A DNA stretch of 64,000 nt from Smallanthus sonchifolius (Eukaryota > Streptophyta > Magnoliopsida > Asterales > Asteraceae): positions 87,328,007 to 87,392,006 of the forward strand of contig CM042027.1 in assembly GCA_023525975.1 (NCBI GenBank). Reading direction: 5' to 3'. This document shows positions 11,360 through 22,759 of the stretch, one piece after another. The number at the start of each line of letters is the position of its first letter. Position 1 is the stretch's first letter. The position numbers and the translations under genes were made by a program. The notes beneath the pieces are model-generated. The model had not been told where the DNA came from and made no database searches. It worked only from the letters and a program-made list of their open reading frames with translations.

Positions 11360-12238
11360 AACCTTAAGATTCGCATCCCGCCACGAAGAGCGGGACAAAA
11401 TTTAAGCACATTTTTTTTGTGCTTATCCACGTTAATTTCGTCGCCTCAACCGTTTAAAACCTGGCATCCGCCGCAGAACACGTGGTTCAGTTCTAGTTAA
11501 GTACATAATGCAATTGATTTTCTGGGTCATTACTAGTGTCTGCGGTAGAACCCACCGCCTACATGAAAGTCCATTCGATATTATTGTTATGAGTTTCATT
11601 TGCCTGTTTACCATTTTCGAATTATTGTTTTTCACCTTTTCAAATTTTATTTTTTTTAAGAGCAAAGTTCCGGACATCAGGATTACCCTAGCAAACGGAT
11701 CAATCTTTCGTCCAAAAAACAAAAGCATGGTGACCCGACTCTTCCGTCCGAATAACAGAAGCGTGGTGACTCGAACCCACATCACTCAGGAAAAAACCAC
11801 AATTGAGAAAAACTCTTTTGCACAACCCGGAAGATTTTGTTTCAAGCGAGACTCCAACACATGACCTTCCATTTAAAAGTAATGTGATTATCACCCAACC
11901 AGAAGGTTTGATTCACATTTGATTTTTAAATTACTTTTATATTTTATTTTTAAATTATTCCTATTTAATTTCTGATTGTATTTCTTTTATTAATTCTGTA
12001 TTTCATTTATTTTTCTACACATAAGTTGTCAAACATATAAATTGATTTTAAGCAAGTGATTTATAAATTATTCAATTATTTATTATAAGATAAGATACTT
12101 TTCTATTTTAGCTTCATTTGGTATAACAATAGAATTTTCTTTCTCATTAAATATTTTTTATATCTTATTTGAAGGAACCAGATATATTTATAAAGAAAAA
12201 ACTTTCTCTAGTTAATGATATTTATCAACGGTTAACAT
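11360..12238. other. Intergenic DNA, old repeat remnants
   Basis: Short duplicated blocks containing CGCCTCAACC (11354 and 11441) and a GC hairpin (CCCGCCACGAAGAGCGGG) suggest a degraded element, possibly a Helitron 3' part. Open frames at 11432-11894 overlap on both strands and show no family features. A B-box-like GGGTTCGAGTCACC lies on the minus strand at about 11767-11780. Confidence 0.35.
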
Positions 12239-12284
12239 TAATAAAAGGGGACTACTAATCATACACGGGAAATGCTAATCGCAC

Positions 12285-12500
12285 TTGGTCATATACGCAT
12301 CGTATAGGGCAATACGATGCGTATAGCCCTTCACAAATTTCCATGCCCGACATTCTCTTACAACCTGTCATTCAAACCTCGTATACGCATCGTATAGGTC
12401 AATACGATTCAGTTTAGGATACGAGATTCCTTCTGTCACTAAACCCATCACATCGTACCTTATACGCATCGTATTGGGCTATACGATGCGTATAGGGCCC
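12285..12500. repeat. Left subterminal palindrome cluster of the MULE
   Basis: Three clusters of TATACGCATCGTATAGGGC followed by an inverted partner AATACGATGCGTATA, at about 12291-12328, 12381-12412 and 12460-12497. The pattern recurs with different core bases at the right end. Likely transposase binding or promoter structure, an inference from location. Confidence 0.7.
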
Positions 12501-12580
12501 AAATTTTGTGTATTTAAAAATGCAGAATTCTCATTCGAACCGAACGAACGAACGTATGCTTTCCAAAAAAAACTATAAAC

Positions 12581-15018
12581 ATGTCTTGGTGGTGGGATGA
12601 TAACTACGGTTTTCAGGTATATTCTAACGAGTCGGTGGAAAACAACCCGCAAAGTTCTGGCGTTCAAGAGGTGAACCGGGAGGAGGTCTCGTCCGACGTT
12701 TATTCTCATCAACGAGTAAGGCTTCCGGATTTGAACGAGCCACTGAGCAATCCCGAGTTCGTATACGGTGAACCGTCTTACCTTACACAGCCCACGAACA
12801 CTATGTATACGGTGAAGTCTCATACCCGATACAACAAACCGACGACTACGTATACGGTGAAGTCTCATACCCGACACAACAAACCGACGACTACGTATAC
12901 GGTGAAGTCTCATACCCGACAAAACAAACCGACGACTTCGTGTCCGAAGACGAGGAACAAAACCATCAAAACGTGTCGTATAAAACTGACCAGAATTTTT
13001 AGTCTCGTGAACAGTTGGTGGATTGGGCGGTCAGGATAGGACGTGAGAATGGTTACGTCCTTGTCACCCGACTATCGAGGAGAAAAGGCGACGATCCGAC
13101 GGAACCGTTTATCAAGGTGTGGCTTGTGTGTGACCGTCACGGCGAACGTGCGTCTACTGCCATGGTTAGACGTGCCGGTAGCAAGAAAATAGGCTGTCCC
13201 TTTAAATTAGAAGGAGAGTACCAAGAAAATACTGGTGATTGAAAATTAACGGTGAAGGATGACATTCATAACCACGATCCTAGTCAACATCTTGAGGCGC
13301 ACTCCTTTGCGAGGAGACTGTCTCAGTCGGAACAACTTTTGGTTGCGAAGTTGTATTCGCAAAACATGTTACCACGAAAACATTCTGGCAACTATAAGGG
13401 AACAAAACCCAGAGAGTAGTTTCATTAAAAATGACATTTATAATGCGATACAAAAGATAAAAAACGAAACGAGAGTCGGTGAAACTCCAATGCAGATTCT
13501 AGAAAACCTGCTTTCTTCTAAAAAATACGTCTACTATACTCGAGAAGATCCTGCCACAAATATTGTGGAGGAGATATTCTTTGTTCATCTGAAATCGTTT
13601 GAGATGTGGTGTGCGTTCCCGCACGTGTTGATGATCGACGCGACTTACAAAACAAACATGTATAGACTTTCATTTGTCCAAGTGGTCGGTGTGACCTCCA
13701 CACACCAGTCGTTTTGCGTCGCTCATGCATTTATATCAAAAAAACGAGAGGAAAACTTCGTCTGGGTGCTACTGCAAATAAAAGCAATGTTGCAAAAGTG
13801 TATGGAGCCGCGTGTGATAGTAACAGACAGGGACAAAGCTCGTATGAACGCATGTGATAAAATATTTCCGGATTGTTCGAAGAACCTATGTCGGTGGCAC
13901 ATACACGAGAATATCGCAAAACATTGTAGGGCATCATTTAAAGACGAAGATTGGGCAAATTTCAAGTATTCATGGTCGGTATGTGAGTCTCCCACGCCAG
14001 ATATATACCAGTACAACTTCAACCGGCTTTACGAACGACTGTATGCTGCCAAACGAGGAAGTAAGTTTTGAATATTTAATATTTTCAGTATTGAATAATT
14101 ATTAAATATTTAAATATTTATTCAATATTTTTCCAGGAGTTATACATTATATGACTAAAAATTGGTTGGACCCGTATAAAGAAAAGTTTGTATCCGCCTG
14201 GTCCAACAAAAACCTCAGTTTTGGTCAACAAACAACGAACCGAGTCGAGAGCCAGCATTCGCTCTTAAAGAGTTATCTTAGAAATGCTAACAGCTCCCTA
14301 GATAGACTTGTTGGGTTTGTTGATGAAATTGTAACAGATCAATATTATCAATTACAGTTTGCGTTTGGAACAAGCCTCATAAGAAAAATGGATAGCCACA
14401 TAGCTATTGAATTGTTTGATAACCTGCACGGTAAGGTTTCACATAAAGCTCTAAATTTGTTAGAAAACGAGTGGTACAAGTTATCACATATACGGAAACA
14501 AAATGCAACGTGTGGTTGACAACTTTTCAGTAGTTGTGGGTTGCCGTGTGCTTGTCGTCTGGCAAGTATCGAAGCTACATGTAAACTGTTTTGACTTTGG
14601 AATTTGTGAATGTTTAATTTTCAAAATTTTCTGACTATTTCGTTTTAATACAGGTGGCAGAATCCCGCTAGATGCGTTGGACGTCTTCTGGTGGAAACTT
14701 GATTTAAAACCGTCGTTTGTCGATGATGAAAATGTAGACGTGGATAAAGTACTTGGTCAAGTGAGAAACAAAATTATGTCAGAACCTGATCAGGTCAAAA
14801 GAAGTATGCTGTCGAGAATCGCAGGGGTGGTCTTTTCGAACAAAAGTAACAAGAAAGCGCCTGTGGTACAAGAAGATACTCGCGGTCGTCCAACTTTGAA
14901 AAAGCAACAACAAAGGAAACAGGATGTCGCGAGAAACAGCTCATTCACAGGATCCCAACAAAGCAAATGTGACCCTGCGAGACACAGCTCGTACATTGCG
15001 TCACAAGACTCGATGTGA
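12581..15018 (+). pseudogene. MULE (FAR1-type) transposase, disrupted
   Basis: Fragments in order. N-terminal part from ATG 12581 (MSWWWDDNYGF). FAR1-like DNA-binding region at about 13000-13300 (REQLVDWAVRIGRENGY ... GCPFKLEG ... DIHNHDP). MULE catalytic core at 13380-14070, with candidate acidic residues in MIDATYKTN and VIVTDRDKA and the CRWHIHENIAKH region. A continuation at 14142-14519 has NRVESQHSLLKSYL, the candidate catalytic Glu. A SWIM-like CGLPCACRL lies near 14535, and the C-terminal part is 14655-15018. Visible defects: a frame change near 12800, a TAG near 12990, a TGA near 13240 and a one-base insertion near 13378. Some gaps (14062-14145, 14590-14655) could be introns. The N-terminus has three 15-residue tandem repeats (12795-12935). 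In life such proteins bind the terminal repeats and catalyse cut-and-paste in the nucleus; this copy is unlikely to. Confidence 0.85.
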
Positions 15019-15084
15019 CACCTCTAAAATTTTTTTTTTATTATTTTAATTTTCGGGACGAAAATTCTTTCAACTAGGGGATGA

Positions 15085-18046
15085 TGTGACAATCCGGACT
15101 TTTCCAGTTAACTCCGTTAACAAATCCAGTTAAAGTTAACCTAGTTAACTTATCTCAAATCCCAAAGACTAATTCTGTCAATATCTGGATTCAAACTTCA
15201 GGGATCAAGTTGTAATTAGCCCAATTCTATTTCTGTTGACTCTGAAAGTCAAAATCGAGAGTTCTTATTCCTGTTTGACTTGTGAAAGTCAAACCTTATG
15301 TTCTTAAGGCTAATCCGCGAAGTATAGCCGAATTCGATTGGAATTCGTAACCGAAATAGACTTTAATGACAATCACGATCATCATTGAACCTTTAATCCT
15401 CGTTAAATTACCGAATTAATCCCAATTATGTCACTATAGTCGTAACCGCCGACTTCACTAACAAATACTATCAAATTCACCATTTCATGTATACCAAATC
15501 ACAAATCGAATCTCTGCACACATTGTACGAGTCTCAGAGAACCGTTAGCACACTCTAATTCGGCCGGAGAAGCAATTAGGATCGCCGGAGACCGAGCTCG
15601 CGCAAGTCGACACCTATTTTGGTCGAGCACAGTCAATTCAAACCCCGATTTGGTAATTTCTTGCAGTATCAGTTTCGTTTTTACCCATCAATTGAAAGCC
15701 CTATCATATTAGTGGCTTAAAACATCGAATCGATCATGAACCCAATCCTAGGGTTCATATGATACCGGTTTAATCGAACCCTGTTTTAAACCCTGTGTAA
15801 ATCTAATCAAATGACACCATTAGCTTTGCAATCTGATACTATTTAAAAACCCCATATCAATTTAATCTTATATCATCGAATTTTACAAAATCCGTAATCT
15901 AGGGTTTATCCATAATCAGTTTTGGGGGTTTCGATCTAAATCATTGTCTCAATCTAATTAAATCACATGGCTCGATTCGGAATTCACTGTTTATTAATAG
16001 CCCTATGTTAATTTGATCTCACAACATCAAATCCTTCAAAATCCAGAACCTAGGGTTCATACACTTCAAGTTAATCGAATACTAGTCTAGACACTTTTTA
16101 AATCCAATTAAATTATACTAACAGATTCGAAATTCCCTTTTTGTTAAAAGCCCCATTATTCCAGCAAGTTTTATTATAGGATTCGTTCAATTTAATTCCA
16201 AGTTCAACCTAGGGTTTTTCGGTGTTTTCAAACGAGAATTAACGGCTTTAAACTTGTTAGATTTGCAATTAAATTCACATATAGATTCGCAAACATCTGT
16301 TGAACGAAACCCCTATGCTTTTGAATCAAATCGTAATCGAGATCGATGGATTTGGGACTGGGTTGGCTTCGGTTCGCGCAAGGGGGGGGAGAACCCACTG
16401 GAATCGTTGATTAAAACCATTTGAATCTGATCCATGTTGCGATGACCCTAGCGGGCGGACTGGTTAATCTCATGTGCATGCAGGGAGGAGACCCGGGTTC
16501 GAGTCTCCCTCCCCCTGTTTTGGTTTTTGTTTATTTTTAAGTATTAATTAATTATAAAACCTTTTCCTATATTATTATATTTATATATTAAGGTGTTTTA
16601 ACCCGAAAAACAACCCCTAGGCTTGGGTATTAATTAATTAATCCATTTTATTATCTTTCCCACTTTTATAAATAATATATTTATGTTATTATCGAATAAA
16701 AATAATATATTTATATTATTTTCAAATCGTAACTTCGTATAAAATAATATGTTTATATTATTTTCAAACCGTGACTAATCTTATTAAATAATATATATGT
16801 GTATATTATTTTGTATCGTTTTATACCTCGTGTGGCGTTTCAAACCAATTAATAATATAATTGTTATATTATTTACCCACGTTTATATACTCGATTAAAA
16901 ATAATATATTTATTATTTTTCCACACAAATGACTATTTAGTTAATCCTTCGAACCTAAAAATAATATATTAAATTATATTATTTTCCTAACTTTTGTAAA
17001 CTTAACGTACGAATGTATTTATTTTTTTATTATTCGTTATTAACGTACGACACGTAACGCTTTTCCCTTAATGATTATATTAAGAAATTTATACAATTCC
17101 GTAGACACGTTCGTCTACTCTTAAATCCTTAGAAAGCGTTAAGATGTTCTAACTTCCGTGTCGTCGTCACAAATCCCATATGTCCCTAACTTATGTGTTA
17201 TAATTATAGGGCATACGTAAGCCGTGCAGGCTAACACTTGAGATTCTAAATCTCATACTTGTGTGATACTACCTACTACGCAACGCAGGTGAGTTTCACG
17301 GCCCCTTTTACTGTTTTTATTTGGGGGAGAAAACATGTCACAACCTTTTTGGTTTATTGTAATTCATATGATATCACTGTTGAGGCTAAGCGTAACACAC
17401 TATCATGAAAAGTCCTCACACACATCGGACCGTTAATATGGTATGAACGAGGTAATTTTGGTAGTACTACTGGGTTTGACAAACCCCACCCGTGTTAGTC
17501 GCGCTAACTCGATTGGAGGTCGAACGAGTGTTATATTGACCTTAACACATTAGTCAGAGTTGATAGACCTGGCTGGAGGCAAACAAACAAACACACTGTC
17601 AGTTTCGGTTGCGAGCGCTTTAGCAAAACATGAATATAGGCATGCAACCTATTGATATGCATATTGAATGTACATAATCCGCAAATGCTTTATTTGAAAT
17701 GATTGAAACCTGTGAACTCACCAACCTAGTGTTGACTCGTTTTCTTACATGTTTTCTCAGGTTAGCACTCAGGATCACGTTAAGTCATGCATGTGTCTTG
17801 GACTCCAATTGAAATAATTATCTACTGAATAATATTTATCTTTTGTTTGTAATTGGACTTGGGCGCGTTGTTTTGCGCATTTATTTTCGTTTAACGCTTC
17901 CGCATATACACTCTGAACCTTGAACTTTTATGTTATTACATTTCAAGTCCCATATAGTGTCGTTTGAAGTAACTGATGTCTGAGATCCTGGTTTGTCACC
18001 ATCCCAAAACGGTAAAACTCCGTTAGTGGAATTTGGGGGTGTGACA
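15085..18046 (+). repeat. Complete LTR (2962 bp) of the nested gypsy element
   Basis: Starts TGTGACAATCCGG right after a polypurine tract and ends GGGGGTGTGACA right before the tRNA-Met primer-binding site, which defines both borders. It includes a tRNA-like segment with GACCCGGGTTCGAGTCT at 16490-16506 and an AT-rich tract (16520-17050) with many AATAATATATT repeats. Confidence 0.85.
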
Positions 18047-18048
18047 GA

Positions 18049-18062
18049 TTGGTATCAGAGCC
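18049..18062 (+). other. Primer-binding site (initiator tRNA-Met)
   Basis: TTGGTATCAGAGCC, two bases downstream of the LTR end, is complementary to the 3' end of initiator methionine tRNA, the usual minus-strand primer of plant Ty3/gypsy elements. Confidence 0.9.
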
Positions 18063-18154
18063 ATTGGTTATAGAGAACTAGGACTGCATTCTAGACTATA
18101 GCCACACACATTAGTTACTTGGCATAGACATTTACTCCTTATGTTTAAGGAATT

Positions 18155-18796
18155 ATGTCTACACCACCATCTTCACCACCTACCAATCAGGAACATGACA
18201 TTCCTGCCATTGCATCACCGGAGCCCAAGAGGCGTAGGCTTGAGCCAATTGATAACTCTATTGTGTATGAAGAGCCCATGCATATCCGAAATGGGAGTGA
18301 CTGGGATTGGTACCCCGGTTTACTGAGCAAATGGGTTAGACAGGAACAAATTCCATCACCTTACTTTGGAGCTTCATCGTCATCAGAACCACGTTTACCA
18401 TTGCTACCTTGCCACTTGGAGCAAGCCTTTGCAGCATTTGTAGCAACTATGGATAGAGAGATCCGGAATATAAGAGACACAGCAGGAGCGATCACAGGTC
18501 TGTTAAGAGGAGAGAAACAAACGGATCACATGATAGATCTGCTAGTAGCAGAACTGGCAAGCACTAACCGCTTGCATAATGCATTAGTGGACGATGTAAG
18601 GGCGTTGCAGGCTAGAGTGAATGCACTCGAGGAGGCTGAAGTAGAATCTCAGGAAAGAATTGGAGAGTTAGAGATACAACTTGCAGCAGCTCTAGAGCCA
18701 GCTGAAGTACCCAACTTTGAGCCTGAGGATGAGCCCGAGGAAGTAGAGGAGGATGATGCTAAATCAGTCATCTCATCCGCCGGCAGTAGAGCTTGA
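18155..18796 (+). CDS. Accessory ORF between PBS and gag of the nested gypsy element
   Basis: 213 aa, not recognised as a known family. Visible features: a Ser/Pro-rich N-terminus, a basic PKRRRLEP motif (about residues 23-30) that could be a nuclear localisation signal, a heptad-like region with LQARVNALEEAEVESQERIG (about 145-180) that should form a coiled coil, and a very acidic tail. No membrane segment. It sits where extra ORFs upstream of gag have been described in some plant gypsy lineages. It is intact although the rest of the element is broken. Confidence 0.65.
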   Translation: MSTPPSSPPTNQEHDIPAIASPEPKRRRLEPIDNSIVYEEPMHIRNGSDWDWYPGLLSKWVRQEQIPSPYFGASSSSEPRLPLLPCHLEQAFAAFVATMDREIRNIRDTAGAITGLLRGEKQTDHMIDLLVAELASTNRLHNALVDDVRALQARVNALEEAEVESQERIGELEIQLAAALEPAEVPNFEPEDEPEEVEEDDAKSVISSAGSRA

Positions 18797-19065
18797 TGTT
18801 CCATTCCATCCTATCTTATCTTATTTGTCATTTCTTTATGTTTCAAATAAAAACCTAAATGGGTAAGGATGTTCCCATTCCAATAAAATCTTAGTGAACT
18901 GTTTGAGTTGAACCATTTATTCTATGGCCTTATGATTTAAGTTAGCCTTGTACTAAAATCATAAACCTGCATGTCTTTACACATCTCCTTCTGTTTGCTT
19001 ACACTTGAGTGATGTCAATATGCGATGTATTTACTCATTTCTTGTGTTTGTGAATATGAAGAATC

Positions 19066-20195
19066 ATGGCCGGACGTGGACGTGGCGGTCGCAACGGTGG
19101 TCGTGGAAATATCAACCTGACACCAGCCGAACTGGCCGCGTTAATTAATGACAGTGTTGCTGAAGCCTTAGCAGCACACATTGCAGGTAAACCTGTTACC
19201 CGTTAACCCTAGACAACCAACTGTACACATTTTTTCCACTCTTTCCTAAACCCAGCCTACTCTTTCTAATCCAGGGCAAGCGAACAATCCACAGAACAAT
19301 CAGCATGTCTGTACCTTCAAGACATTTATGGACTGCAAGCCCCACACATTCAGTGGAGCTGAGGGAGCTGTCGGATTACTCCGATGGTTTGAAAAGATTG
19401 AATCTATGTTCTCCATGTGTAACTGCCCTGTGGCCGACCGAGTCAAATTTGCATCGGGAACTCTAGAGGGTCTTGCCCTCACATGGTGGAATGCACAGGT
19501 CCAGATGCTAGGTCTGGACATGGCCAATGCATCACCATGGGAAGATTTCAAGATCCTGATGAAGGAAGAGTACTGTCCCAGGGATGAAATTCAGAAACTC
19601 GAGGGAGAATTCTGGAATCTGAAAATGGAGGGTTCTGAAATAGAACTCTACACCACTCGCTCGCATGAATTAGCGGGGATGTGTCCTCACATGGTCACAC
19701 CACCCTACAAAAGAATTGAAATGTTCATCAGTGGATTAGTACCACAAATCCAGAGCATGGTTACTTCATCCAACCCCACTACCATCCAACAAACCATCCG
19801 TCTTGCTCACAAACTGACGGACCAAGCCGTTACCCAAGGGACACTACCTCCCAGGAAATCAGCATCCAAGTCTACTGACAACAACAAGAGGAAGTTTGAC
19901 AGTAGCAATAACAACATGGGATTTCAGTCAAATCAGCCACAGCAACAACAACAGCGTAGGTTTGAACCTACGAAGAACTTCAACCAGTCGACCTCTTCGG
20001 ATCAGCATCAAAGTGGTTATATTGGGAGACACCCCAGGTGTAACAAATGTAATTACCACCACCTCGGTTCTTGTGACAAAAACCGTTGCTAGCGGTGTGG
20101 CAAGGTGGGCCATGCTGCCAAAGACTGCAGAGGGGAATTACAAGCCAAGCAGCCCTTCCAACAACCGGGTTTTACCAAAGGTTGTTTTGAATGTC
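19066..20195 (+). pseudogene. Ty3/gypsy gag with an 88-bp intron, truncated
   Basis: It begins at ATG 19066 (MAGRGRGGRNGGRG). A GT-AG segment at 19187-19274 interrupts the frame; removing it joins ...AAHIA with QANNPQNNQHVCTFKTFM in the frame of the capsid-like domain. The retrotransposon gag core (RWFEKIESMF, ALTWWNAQVQ, EYCPRDEIQKLEGEFWNLK) occupies about 19330-19830. A Gln/Asn-rich linker and a CCHC-type region follow. A TAG at 20090-20092 interrupts the first zinc knuckle, and the sequence breaks off at GCFEC, near 20195, at the second. Gag would assemble the cytoplasmic particle; this copy is defective. Confidence 0.8.
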
Positions 20196-20720
20196 CAATT
20201 AGACCGTCGCACGGCGAGCGGCATGCGCATCACGCACCGATTCCCGCAGGGCCTTCGGTTCGTGGGGGCCGTCCAGGACCAGGTTTCGGTCCCGGTGCCG
20301 TTGCCGCAGATGCCTGGACAGGGGGACCCGCCTATGCCTCAGCCGCTACAGGGTGTGGCGATTGAGGACGAGCCGCCACACGTCGAGCAGGTCCACGAGC
20401 ATCCGCCACAACATCCCCGACACGTACGTCGGTCTGTTAGGCTGGATAGGGCTACCCAGGCATTGCTTGATGGCCTTGTTGCCGACTCACGGCGACAGGG
20501 TCGTCAACTCGATCGCATGGAGGACCTGATGATGTGGGCCGCTGGACAGATCGTGAATCAGTCACGAGCCGCCGGCATCGAGCCACCCCACTACCACCGC
20601 CACGTCATTATCGGGACGACCCCGTTCAGGGTGAGGGCGGGGCGGGTCAGGGTGATGGCGGAGCCGGTTAGGTTTAGTTCTTTTATTTGTATTTTGTTTC
20701 TTTCGTTGTTATGTATGTAA
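20196..20720 (+). pseudogene. Downstream coding remnant of the MULE
   Basis: The frame ending at 20720 carries about 170 residues belonging to the MULE side of the junction: RTASGMRITHRFPQGLRF, a Pro/Gln-rich stretch, then a heptad-like LLDGLVADSRRQGRQLDRME. It is clearly richer in G+C than its surroundings. It may be the C-terminal part of the transposase or a second MULE gene; no family recognised. The upstream part is lost or separated by the inserted retroelement. An AT-rich untranslated tail follows to the right palindrome cluster. Confidence 0.5.
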
Positions 20721-20924
20721 AACATTTTGATGTATATATTTAATTTTTTGATGTAATGTATATAATTTTAGTTTATTTGTTTGGTTGTAATGTTTAATAT
20801 TTTGTTTGGTTTGTAATGTTTAATATTTTGTTTGATTAACAAACTTATATTAACAAAATTATATAAATAAAAATAAAAATAAACAAAATATAAATAAAAT
20901 AAAAAAATATAATTAAATAAAAAA

Positions 20925-21150
20925 TACCTATACGTGACGTATAGGTCAATACGCCACGTATATGATTCATAAAACTCCCAAATCTTCCAACTTTTGAATC
21001 AAAAATATAACCCGTGCCTCATACGCTGCGTATAGGTCAATACGCCACGTATTGGACCAGCCGTCAGACATAGAATGACACGTGACATTCTGTTGGCAGT
21101 GACTGAACTCTATACGCCCTCGTATTGCCCTATACGAGGGGGTATAGGAC
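20925..21150. repeat. Right subterminal palindrome cluster of the MULE
   Basis: Three paired motifs: TATACGTGACGTATAGG with AATACGCCACGTATA (about 20928-20960), ATACGCTGCGTATAGG with AATACGCCACGTATT (about 21021-21054), and TATACGCCCTCGTATT with CTATACGAGGGGGTATA (about 21110-21147). It mirrors the left end in architecture but not in core bases. Confidence 0.7.
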
Positions 21151-21205
21151 GACGACAAGTCTAATTAGCAATATTCCGTGTGTGATTAGAATCACCCTAA
21201 TAAAA

Positions 21206-22520
21206 AGACTTAACATCTTTTATAATTTGTGTAGGTGGCCAAACCTATAGTGAAAGAATTGACGTGTGTTACTATTTTCCATCACGTGGTTACGTGAGCA
21301 AAGTATTTTATTGTCATTGATTGATGTGAAAATGGCTGTCACATGCCATTGGTTTTGTATAGCAAATGCTATGTCACGTTGCATTTATTGCCAACTTTTA
21401 TTTTCTTCTAAAGATAAAGCGATATCATTCACTATTTTGTTTAAAAAAAGTGACGTTATAATTTTTATAAACTTTATATAAATAATATTCGATTAACATT
21501 TGGTAATATGTAAAATTGATTTTAATCACGCCCACCCTAGCCCCCAATGTCCGTGAACACCAACACCTTGCCCCCACCGCGTTCACCTTCACCTTCACCC
21601 GACGTGGTGTTTCACGCCCGTGGTAGGAAAGGTGGCACCACACCCCCACCACCAACTCCCACTACGGATAGTCTTAGTTCAAAAAAAAACTTGCATACTA
21701 ATCAATGATGCACAGTTATCAAGCTTAATAGTTAATAATAGTTGATTAATTGCTCATAAATGTTTTCATATAATGCCTTGAATTATTTATCCATCATTAA
21801 TCTACAACTAACAAAAAGTTTTTGATTAAATTGCAAATTTCATTAATGTGGTTATGTAAAAGTTATTGATTCCGGTCTGTAAACGTCGTTTATTATAACT
21901 TCTATATCTTTAATGACACTTATCAAGACAGTTAAAGGCTCTCATGTGTCTTTCACATAAAGGGTTTTGCAAATTTGCGTCTTCTTACACAAACATATCA
22001 GCTTTGACGACTTGTATGTTTGTGTGTCGATGGCTTGTACATTATGGCGTATAATTCTGTTTCGAATTAAAACATTTACATTAAAACAATGATAAAAATA
22101 AGCACGTCGCAAAGGTATTTTCGGATTTTTATAAAACATTTAATTTTAAATTTTATAAGAGAAACAAAAATAAAAAAAACAAATAGATAAGTATAATGTA
22201 TAAATTGTAGATAAACTAAATTTGAGGGGGTTAAGATATAACTTTTCAGACGCGTTATTGTAGATTAAGAAAATCCTACATTACCTGCTTGTACGCAAAG
22301 CTTTAATGCTTTACGTTTTATCCTATAATACGAATTTGGGTGTTACATTACATGTGTGTTAATCGGTTATGGTCAAGTTGGGTTTGGGCACATGAGGCTC
22401 ATGGGCCTTTTGGTCATATTCATGTAAAAAAGAAGTAAGAAAATCAACGTTAAGTTATGTATTTGTGTTGCAAAAACTTCGATATAAATACTGGGCTCTT
22501 TACAGTTGACTTTATTAAAT
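21206..22520. other. Intergenic DNA with a Harbinger-like MITE end
   Basis: No gene. A GC-richer block at about 21525-21680 ends in CCACTACGGATAGTCTTA, which resembles the PIF/Harbinger ends seen in the PLD intron; its other end is not resolved. The rest is AT-rich. Confidence 0.4.
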
Positions 22521-22527
22521 TTAGAGG

Positions 22528-22753
22528 GTGTTTGAAAGTGTGGTGAAAAAATGCTTATTGACTTATTAGCTTTTTCAAAAAGGACGATAAAAAAAAAAAA
22601 TAGTATTTAAAAAAAAAAAAACTAATAAGTCAATAAGTCATTCTCAAAAGCCAAGAAATCATGGCTTTTAAAAATGACTTATTAACTTATTATCTTTTTA
22701 AAAAATTAATAAATAAATAAGTCATTTTCAAAAGTATATCCAAACACTCCCTT
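22528..22753. mobile_element. MITE with GGGTGTTTG-type ends
   Basis: Left end GAGGGTGTTTGAAAG, right end in reverse complement GGGAGTGTTTGGATATAC. Inside, GACTTATTAG/CTAATAAGTC-type segments are inverted around poly-A runs. No unambiguous target duplication. No coding capacity. Confidence 0.6.
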
Positions 22754-22759
22754 AAACTA

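Larger units (their letters stand above)
15019..20195 (+). mobile_element. Ty3/gypsy fragment nested in the MULE, permuted order
   Basis: The order is the 3' end of an internal region with polypurine tract (15019-15084, TTTCGGGACGAAAATTC then ACTAGGGGATGA), one complete LTR (15085-18046), a PBS (18049-18062), an accessory ORF, and gag cut off inside the zinc-knuckle region at about 20195. No pol is present, and there is no second LTR. The MULE reading sequence resumes to the right. A simple deletion of one integrated LTR-internal-LTR element cannot give this order; a one-LTR circle or a tandem array with two deletions can. Confidence 0.75.
12239..21205 (+). mobile_element. Mutator-like element (MULE), about 8.95 kb, with nested retroelement
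   Basis: Element 12247-21197. The left end reads GGGGACTACTAATCATACAC; the right end in reverse complement reads GGGTGATTCTAATCACACAC. The similarity continues for about 45 bp (CTAATCRCACTTG versus CTAATTAGACTTG). TAATAAAA at 12239-12246 and 21198-21205 forms the target duplication (8 of 8, or 9 with one mismatch). Inside each end are pairs of palindromic TATACG...CGTATA motifs. The transposase gene lies at 12581-15018, interrupted by defects. A Ty3/gypsy fragment occupies about 15019-20195, and MULE sequence resumes afterwards. Terminal repeats, TSD length and transposase family agree on a MULE. Confidence 0.85.

Noticed and set aside
11432..11894. Open frames up to 118 codons
   Set aside because: Mutually overlapping on both strands with no recognisable domain; likely repeat remnants.
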